Origin: CANHEE01 sp043777755 | Lineage (GTDB): Bacteria > Bacteroidota > Bacteroidia > Chitinophagales > Saprospiraceae | Direction: 5' to 3' | Length of the DNA stretch: 12,126 bases | Assembly (NCBI GenBank): GCA_043777755.1 | Contig: JAYWHK010000077.1 | Span: forward strand, 1 to 12,126 | In this document: positions 7,003 through 12,126 of the stretch, in pieces | Position numbering within the stretch: the first letter of the stretch is position 1 | How the letters are laid out: each line of letters begins with the position of its first letter | Made by a program: the position numbers and the translations under genes | The notes under the pieces: model-generated | What the model was told of the DNA's origin: nothing | Database searches by the model: none | Seen by the model: only the letters and a program-made list of their open reading frames with translations

Positions 7003-7184
7003 CTACTTAATAGTTTTCTTAATCTTGCAAAAATATAAAAATATTACTAAAAAAGTATGAAAGTAAAAAAATAATCAAAAAATATTAAACCTTTTTTCGT
7101 ATTTTGCATTAACATTGCAGCCGTTTTAAAAAAGCCCATCTAAAATTAACTTAGCAACCACCTAATTTTTAATTTACTTGATTT

Positions 7185-8567
7185 ATGTTAAAAAAACACA
7201 AATTGCTCCCTGTCGGTATTGACGATATGGCATTTTACACGCCCAATATTTATTTTGATTTAAAAGATTTGGCGATTGCTCGCAACATTCCTTACGAAAA
7301 ATTAGCGCAAGGTCTGGGTACGATACAGATGGCATTCACAGATGTTCACGAAGATAGCGCAACAATGGCAGCAGAAGCTATTGCGCAATTAATCGAGCGT
7401 AACAATCTGAACATCAGCGACATAGGTCGAATTTATCTAGGAACAGAAAGTGCCTTAGATGCTTCAAAACCAACCGTGACTTATGCAGTAGAAATGTTAT
7501 CGCAACGTTTTGGCAATCATTTCAAAAATTGTGATGTAATAGACATGACTTTTGCTTGTATCGGAGGAACTGATGCGCTCATTCACATGATGGATTGGGT
7601 TTCGATGGAAGAAGGTCGTATAGGAATTGTGGTAGCTTCGGATTTTGCTAAATACGATTTGGAATCGACGGGCGAATATACGCAAGGTGCAGGCGCAGTG
7701 GCGATGCTGGTAAAATGGAATCCAAGATTAATGGTTATGCGACAATTGTATGGCGTTTCTTGTGAAAGTGTCCATGATTTTTACAAACCTCGTCGTGCGC
7801 AATACAGTGAAACACCTGTTTTTGACGGTCAATTTTCCAATGATTGCTACAAAAATAGAATGAATGATGCAATGCTGCATTTCCGTTCAGAAGCTATCGC
7901 AAGAGGTGTTTTCAAAGAAAACCAATTCAAGGCATTGTCAGAACGTTGGGAGCGCATGATTTTTCACCTACCTTATTCTTTTCATGGAAAAAGAATGTTC
8001 ATCGAAACTTTTTTGCTCGAATTAGAAAACAAAGGCACTTTAAATTCTTTTTATAAAAAATATAAAATTGAAGTACCGCAAAGTACTGATTTTCAAACAG
8101 ATAAAGATTTTCAGAAAGCCAATGCACAATACATCAAAAAAGTAAGTGAAACGCCTGATTATCAAGCTATTGTAAGTCAAAAATTAGAAAAAGCACAACG
8201 GGCAAGTAGTTACATAGGCAATGTTTATACCGCTTCGATTTGGCTTGCCTTGATGAGTACGCTCGAAAGCGATTTGCAAATGCAAAGTGATTTGGCAGGA
8301 AAAAGATTTGGATTCATTTCTTATGGAAGTGGCGCAAAGGCAAAAATTTTTGAAGGAATCATTCAAGAAGGTTGGAAAGAAATGGCGGACAAGTTTTCAG
8401 TTTTTGCTTTCATCGCCAATAGAAAAGCCATCACTTATGACGAATATTTAGGCTTGCACAATCGTACTTTACAAAAAAGTATTTCGCCTCAAAAGGGCAG
8501 GTTTGCTCTAAAATCCATCGGAACAGAAGGTGTGACGCTGGGCGCAAGGTATTATGAGATTTTGTAA
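7185..8567 (+). CDS. mvaS: Hydroxymethylglutaryl-CoA synthase (mevalonate pathway)
   Basis: The enzyme condenses acetyl-CoA with acetoacetyl-CoA to HMG-CoA, the committed step toward mevalonate and isoprenoids, in the cytoplasm. All three catalytic residues are visible by comparison with the Staphylococcus aureus enzyme: Glu88 in GTESALDASK, the acyl-accepting Cys125 in MTFACIGGTDAL, and His261 in IFHLPYSFHGKRM. Other family blocks are GEYTQGAGAVAML (163-175), VHDFYKPRR (196-204), YIGNVYTASIWLAL (343-356) and FISYGSGAKAKIFEG (377-391). At 460 residues it is longer than the ~390-residue firmicute form; much of the excess is a Lys-rich insertion at about 280-335. Its presence suggests mevalonate-based isoprenoid synthesis in the host. 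A less likely alternative is an HMGS-like enzyme for polyketide beta-branching, but no PKS or ACP gene is nearby. It stands alone: divergent from the acyltransferase operon and closed by a strong terminator. Confidence 0.9.
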   Translation: MLKKHKLLPVGIDDMAFYTPNIYFDLKDLAIARNIPYEKLAQGLGTIQMAFTDVHEDSATMAAEAIAQLIERNNLNISDIGRIYLGTESALDASKPTVTYAVEMLSQRFGNHFKNCDVIDMTFACIGGTDALIHMMDWVSMEEGRIGIVVASDFAKYDLESTGEYTQGAGAVAMLVKWNPRLMVMRQLYGVSCESVHDFYKPRRAQYSETPVFDGQFSNDCYKNRMNDAMLHFRSEAIARGVFKENQFKALSERWERMIFHLPYSFHGKRMFIETFLLELENKGTLNSFYKKYKIEVPQSTDFQTDKDFQKANAQYIKKVSETPDYQAIVSQKLEKAQRASSYIGNVYTASIWLALMSTLESDLQMQSDLAGKRFGFISYGSGAKAKIFEGIIQEGWKEMADKFSVFAFIANRKAITYDEYLGLHNRTLQKSISPQKGRFALKSIGTEGVTLGARYYEIL

Positions 8568-8578
8568 ATTAAAAATTC

Positions 8579-8625
8579 AAAAAAGCCTTATTTTATAGTA
8601 TTTGACTATAAAATAAGGCTTTTTT
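8579..8625. terminator. Perfect 21-bp stem terminator after HMG-CoA synthase
   Basis: The left arm 8579-8599 (six A, then GCCTTATTTTATAGT) pairs with the right arm 8605-8625 (ACTATAAAATAAGGC then six T) without a mismatch, around the 5-nt loop ATTTG. It begins 11 bp after the stop codon. The T run at the 3' end makes it a textbook intrinsic terminator, and its symmetry would let it work on both strands. Confidence 0.95.
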
Positions 8626-8676
8626 AGTAAAAAAATTAGTTATTCAAGTTATATAAGTTATACATTTTGTATTTTT

Positions 8677-8707
8677 TTTGATATATTATTATTTAATAGT
8701 ATATTTG
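8677..8707 (+). promoter_or_regulatory. Consensus Bacteroidota promoter for the PorE/OmpA-like gene
   Basis: The -33 element TTTG (8677-8680) and the -7 element TATATTTG (8700-8707) both match the Bacteroidota primary sigma factor consensus (TTTG and TAnnTTTG) exactly. The 19-bp spacing is ideal. Transcription would begin around 8712-8715, giving a leader of about 30 nt before the ATG at 8746. The leader is A-rich with no Shine-Dalgarno sequence. Confidence 0.82.
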
Positions 8708-8745
8708 TACGTTAAATAATAAATAACCATTCAAATACACACAAA

Positions 8746-11370
8746 ATGAATCAATCATTACTTTTACACCTAAAATTTTTAGTCATTTTTTTATTTATCT
8801 TTGTTTTTAATAACCTTTTTGCACAGTCAAAAAAGGGTTTTAAATATTTGGAAGAAAAAAAATACACAGAAGCAAAAATAGCTTTTATAAAAGATTTGTC
8901 AGATGAGAAAAAAGCGATTATAGCTCGTTATGGCTTGAACAAAGCAGCTATTGCGGCAAAAGACACGTCACTTTCTGATTTGTTGTCCAACATTAATCAA
9001 GCCTTGGAAGCCGAAGAAATGATAAAAAAAGCTCCCGAAAAACTAAAGAAAAAACTACAAAAAGACAACATTAACCTTTCTTCTATTGCCAATCAAAATA
9101 TAGAACTGCAAAAAATCTTCATCAAATACCTTGGTAAATATGGAGATATGTCCTTGGTAGATTCTTTTTTGACAATCGTACCAAAACCGAGTCGTGGTGT
9201 TTTGACCAAATTCAATGTTGCTCGAACTAAAATTGTTTCAAAAAGCGCAGAAGATGCAACCGATTATTCTTCATTACAACATCTTTTCAAAAATCATAGA
9301 AATTTTGTAAATAAAACCAACTTAAAATTTTCTCGAAATATAGAAAATCACTTATTGGAGCTATTTGTTCAAGAGTTTGGTTATGAAAAATTTGATGTTT
9401 TTGCGAAAGATTATCCTAATTTTTGGCTTTCAAAAGATTGTTTTGTCAAAGAAGCCACAGATGCTTTAAAGTCAAAAAATTTGAGTGCTATGCTCCAATT
9501 TATTAGAGAACATCCTTTAAGTATGATGAATGAGTTGATGAATGATGAAATAATAAAAAATACGTATTGGAAACCTACAGAAAAAGAAAATCTAAGCGAA
9601 TCAGAACAAAAGCAACTTGAAAGTATCTCTAAAATGGTAAATTTTAATATCAATTACCATTACACCGATGGAAAAATTCCTGATTCAACAATTGTAAGTT
9701 TAAGCAAAAACATCAAAGAAAACGCACCGTCAGTCAATGCTTATTATTTAATGCATAGAGCAATTCAATATTATTTGACCAACAAAAAGTGGAAAGAAGC
9801 AGAAAGTTTGGTGACTACGATGCAGCCATTTTTTCCTGATGAATTTATTAAAAATTGCAATACTCGATATACATATTACAGCGAAAAACAAGACTGGTTC
9901 AAATCAGCATCAACCATTATCAAACGGGAAGCGGAAGGTTTGGTCGTTGAGGCTGTTCGTCCAATCAGTACGTATTATGGCGAAGAATTTTCACCAGTCC
10001 TTTCCGCAGACGGAAAAACAATGTATTTTGCAGGTTCTGGGCGGATAGACAATTTTGATGGTGAAGATATTTTTTATGCCACACTTAAAAATGGAAAATG
10101 GACTAATCCAATGGTAATCAAAGAGTTATCAGGAGAAGGAAATGAAGCACCACTTTCAATTACAGCTGATGATAATACGATGTTATTATTCATTGATGGA
10201 AAATTGAATACTTCCGAACGTACACTAACAGGTTGGAGTACACCAGAGCAAATGTCAAAAGCCATCAATAGCTTGCCTTGGATTGGTCGTGCAACGCTGA
10301 GTTCTAACGGACGGACGCTTCTGATGGAAGCCTCTAAGGAGGAAGATGTTATTTGGGGAGAATCAAATATTGATATTTACATGAGCCAAAAAGATGGAAA
10401 CGGGCAGTGGTCTGTTCCTCGTGCAATAGGTAGTGACATCAATACAGGTGGTCAAGAACGCTCTCCTTTTTTGCACGCTGATGACAAAACACTGTATTTT
10501 AGCTCCAATGGACACAAGGGTTTAGGCGAAATTGACGTTTATAAAACAACCCGATTAGACGAATCTTGGACAAAGTGGAGTGAACCCGTCAATCTTGGCA
10601 AAGAAATCAATACTTTAGATGATGATTGGGGCTATTCATTTGCCGTTTCGACTGATGGAAGACGAGCCTATTTGAGTACTCGACGCCAACAAGGTTCGTT
10701 GAGTGATATTGTCACCTTAGGTTTGCCAAGCAATGCACGACCAGATACGCTGGTAACAGTCAGTGGTTTTGTAAAAGACCTTAGTCAAAAACAAGTGGCT
10801 TCTATTGTCGTTGTCCAAGATGCTGTAACAGGTAAGATTTTGCAAAAGATTAGGACTCGACCAGATGGAACGTACTCTTTTAATGTTCCTACGGGTATGA
10901 AAGTCAATTATTTTCCTGAGAAAAAAGACTATTTTTCTACTTCTAAACTTTTGGACTTGACCAATGTAACGACTTCAATGGAAGTAGTAGATAGTGTACA
11001 GGTAATAAGTAATGTCGAGATGAAAAAAGGCAATGCTTTCGTGATGCCTGCAGTACTTTTTGAAGCCAGTAGCTTTACGATGTTGCCAAATTCTTACAAC
11101 GAATTGAACCGTTTGATTCAATTTGTAAATACCCAAAAATGGAAAGTACAAATCATTGGGCATACTGATAGCAATGGAACTGATGAGGATAATATGACGC
11201 TATCGCTACAAAGAGCTGACGCTGTAAAGCAGTATATGGTTAAAAATGGTTGTAATCCTAACGCTATTTTGACAAAAGGTATGGGCGAATCTACTCCGAT
11301 AGGAGATAACAATACGCCTGACGGTCAAGCTAAAAATAGAAGGGTTGAGCTAAAAGTAGAAACGAATTAA
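8746..11370 (+). CDS. PorE-like envelope protein: TPR, PD40 propeller, CarboxypepD_reg-like and OmpA C-terminal domains
   Basis: This is an 874-residue exported protein that should sit between the outer membrane and peptidoglycan. Domains in order: signal peptide (1-26, cleavage after FA before Gln27); helical, partly TPR-like region (about 28-395); WD40/PD40 propeller (about 405-660) with blade motifs such as FSPVLSADGKTMYFAG, RATLSSNGRTLLM, SPFLHADDKTLYFSSNGHKG and FAVSTDGRRAYLST; carboxypeptidase-regulatory-like beta domain (about 668-725, VSGFVKD...RPDGTYSFNVP); and OmpA C-terminal domain (about 765-872). In the last, Asp808 (GHTD) and Arg823 (LQRADAV) are the expected diaminopimelate-binding pair. 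This is the architecture of PorE, a periplasmic component of the type IX secretion system, and of related paralogues. Unlike P. gingivalis PorE, the leader ends without a lipobox Cys, and the helical N-terminal part is long. No other T9SS gene is nearby, so PorE itself versus a paralogue is undecided. Confidence 0.88.
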   Translation: MNQSLLLHLKFLVIFLFIFVFNNLFAQSKKGFKYLEEKKYTEAKIAFIKDLSDEKKAIIARYGLNKAAIAAKDTSLSDLLSNINQALEAEEMIKKAPEKLKKKLQKDNINLSSIANQNIELQKIFIKYLGKYGDMSLVDSFLTIVPKPSRGVLTKFNVARTKIVSKSAEDATDYSSLQHLFKNHRNFVNKTNLKFSRNIENHLLELFVQEFGYEKFDVFAKDYPNFWLSKDCFVKEATDALKSKNLSAMLQFIREHPLSMMNELMNDEIIKNTYWKPTEKENLSESEQKQLESISKMVNFNINYHYTDGKIPDSTIVSLSKNIKENAPSVNAYYLMHRAIQYYLTNKKWKEAESLVTTMQPFFPDEFIKNCNTRYTYYSEKQDWFKSASTIIKREAEGLVVEAVRPISTYYGEEFSPVLSADGKTMYFAGSGRIDNFDGEDIFYATLKNGKWTNPMVIKELSGEGNEAPLSITADDNTMLLFIDGKLNTSERTLTGWSTPEQMSKAINSLPWIGRATLSSNGRTLLMEASKEEDVIWGESNIDIYMSQKDGNGQWSVPRAIGSDINTGGQERSPFLHADDKTLYFSSNGHKGLGEIDVYKTTRLDESWTKWSEPVNLGKEINTLDDDWGYSFAVSTDGRRAYLSTRRQQGSLSDIVTLGLPSNARPDTLVTVSGFVKDLSQKQVASIVVVQDAVTGKILQKIRTRPDGTYSFNVPTGMKVNYFPEKKDYFSTSKLLDLTNVTTSMEVVDSVQVISNVEMKKGNAFVMPAVLFEASSFTMLPNSYNELNRLIQFVNTQKWKVQIIGHTDSNGTDEDNMTLSLQRADAVKQYMVKNGCNPNAILTKGMGESTPIGDNNTPDGQAKNRRVELKVETN

Positions 11371-11439
11371 TATTTTTGATTTGCATCTATATAAAAGCCT
11401 CATTTGCAACAAAATAAGTACTTCAAATGAAATTTTAAC

Positions 11440-11493
11440 AACAAAGCACAAACAAAGACATCTTTCAAGATATTCATTTGTTTGTGCTTTGTT
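11440..11493. terminator. Bidirectional hairpin between convergent genes
   Basis: AACAAAGCACAAACAAA (11440-11456) pairs perfectly with TTTGTTTGTGCTTTGTT (11477-11493), giving 17 bp. The 20-nt loop contains its own 5-bp stem (ATCTT/AAGAT, 11460-11471). It lies 69 bp after the PorE-like stop and 5 bp from the end of the minus-strand gene at 11499, followed by a short T run on the plus strand. A weaker inverted pair, TCATTTG/CAAATGA, lies upstream at 11400-11430. Confidence 0.8.
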
Positions 11494-11498
11494 TTTAA

Positions 11499-11936
11499 CT
11501 ACCAAATTCTATTAGATTGAAAGTCATGATTGACTTTTAGCGCAGGATTTTGTAGTTGTATGATTTTTAGAAGTTGCTCGAAAGTATGGTTTATGGGAAC
11601 AAATCGAGCTGTCCGCAACTTATCATTCTCGTCCAAATAATATATTTTCCAAACGTGTTCTCTGTTGATGTAAAAATATAATTTTGATATTTCTACAATC
11701 CTATCTTTTGTAACCACAACTTTGCTAAACTCCAAGCTCAAATCGGTTTCATCGTAACTTATCAATTCTAATTTTCTATAAAAATAAACTGGAATTAAAA
11801 AAAGAAAAGGCAATAAAAGTTTAATTTCCACTACTTCTTTTTCACCAAAATAAATAATTGCTAAAGAAAATATTACCAATGAATAAAATAAATATTTATA
11901 ATATTTAAACTCTTTTGAAAGTTTTATTTTTTGCAT
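11499..11936 (-). CDS. Small two-helix membrane protein, function unknown
   Basis: I do not recognise this 145-residue protein. It has a basic N-terminal stretch (1-14), two hydrophobic helices at about 14-30 and 38-53 joined by a short charged loop (GEKEVVE), and a cytoplasmic-looking domain from about 55 to the end. That domain is predicted by eye to be mainly beta strands (DLSLEFSKVVVTKDRIVEI, LYFYINREHVWKIYYLDEN) with a final helix (FEQLLKIIQL). Two helices followed by a small beta-rich domain recall PH-like membrane proteins of the YcxB/bPH type, but this is only a resemblance. The start at 11936 is the first ATG before the basic N-terminus. It appears to be transcribed alone and converges on the PorE-like gene. 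Its composition is as AT-rich as the surroundings. Confidence 0.75.
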   Translation of the reverse strand: MQKIKLSKEFKYYKYLFYSLVIFSLAIIYFGEKEVVEIKLLLPFLFLIPVYFYRKLELISYDETDLSLEFSKVVVTKDRIVEISKLYFYINREHVWKIYYLDENDKLRTARFVPINHTFEQLLKIIQLQNPALKVNHDFQSNRIW

Positions 11937-12042
11937 AAAATGTGAATATTGAGTTGAAAAGACTATTTTTTATTAAATTTTTTTGATACTAATTTTTTTT
12001 GGTAGAAAACCATTTTTGAACATTTTTCGCACTCTACGTGAC

Positions 12043-12082
12043 AAAACTTTAATTTTTTAATATGATTAAAAAATAAAGTTTT
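12043..12082. other. Long AT-rich hairpin near the right edge
   Basis: The left arm 12043-12060 (AAAACTTTAATTTTTTAA) pairs with the right arm 12066-12082 (TTAAAAAATAAAGTTTT), giving 17 bp with one bulged A around the loop TATGA. It may terminate a gene beyond the right edge that reads leftwards, or belong to an intergenic element. It contains only two G-C pairs' worth of strong pairing, so stability is modest. Confidence 0.55.
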
Positions 12083-12126
12083 TAAAATAAAAAAAAGGGC
12101 TTAACTTAGCGTTGCAAAACGAACTA

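Noticed and set aside
7028..7035. Minus-strand TATTTTTG, a perfect -7 match, as a second promoter for the acyltransferase operon.
   Set aside because: No TTG or TTTG lies 17-23 bp upstream; the nearest TTTTG is about 40 bp away.
7100..7107. TATTTTGC as the -7 element for HMG-CoA synthase.
   Set aside because: One base short of TAnnTTTG and no -33 element upstream in the A-rich sequence; possible but unsupported.

Overview
The window looks like a piece of chromosome from a low-GC Bacteroidota. Three things point there. The protein families are typical: a PorE-like TPR/PD40/OmpA protein, a DUF695 protein and a GlsB/OlsB-type N-acyltransferase. Genes lack clear Shine-Dalgarno sites and have A-rich leaders. 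One promoter matches the Bacteroidota TTTG / TAnnTTTG consensus perfectly. A hydroxymethylglutaryl-CoA synthase suggests a mevalonate-pathway lineage such as Flavobacteriia or Cytophagia, but the sequence alone does not settle the genus.

Layout. Positions 1-521 are mostly non-coding and hold two ~98-bp imperfect direct repeats (1-99 and 398-495). Between them lie a possible 46-residue membrane microprotein on the minus strand (102-242) and two small hairpins. Next come a secreted prolyl oligopeptidase (522-2618, +), a terminator, and a DUF695 protein (2722-3816, +). A strong bidirectional hairpin at 3967-4006 separates these from a minus-strand operon read 6932 to 4058: GlsB/OlsB-like N-acyltransferase, APC amino-acid permease, RDD membrane protein. 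Divergent from it is HMG-CoA synthase (7185-8567, +), closed by a perfect 21-bp terminator stem. A consensus promoter (8677-8707) then drives the PorE/OmpA-like envelope protein (8746-11370, +). This gene converges, over a 17-bp hairpin, on a small unrecognised two-helix membrane protein (11499-11936, -). The right end carries another long hairpin and a fragment of a motif also found in the left-end repeats.

How the genes fit together. Most are independent single-gene units. The one clear operon pairs an enzyme expected to N-acylate an amino acid, for aminolipid synthesis, with an amino-acid transporter; a link through substrate supply is plausible but only inferred. Prolyl oligopeptidase (peptide breakdown outside the cytoplasm) and the PorE-like protein (peptidoglycan/outer-membrane anchoring) are envelope functions. 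I see no phage, IS, CRISPR, tRNA or rRNA, and no convincing new defence or mobile system. The most interesting parts are the repeat-flanked microprotein, a duplicated promoter-like module (3931-3957 and 6972-7005), and the acyltransferase-transporter operon.
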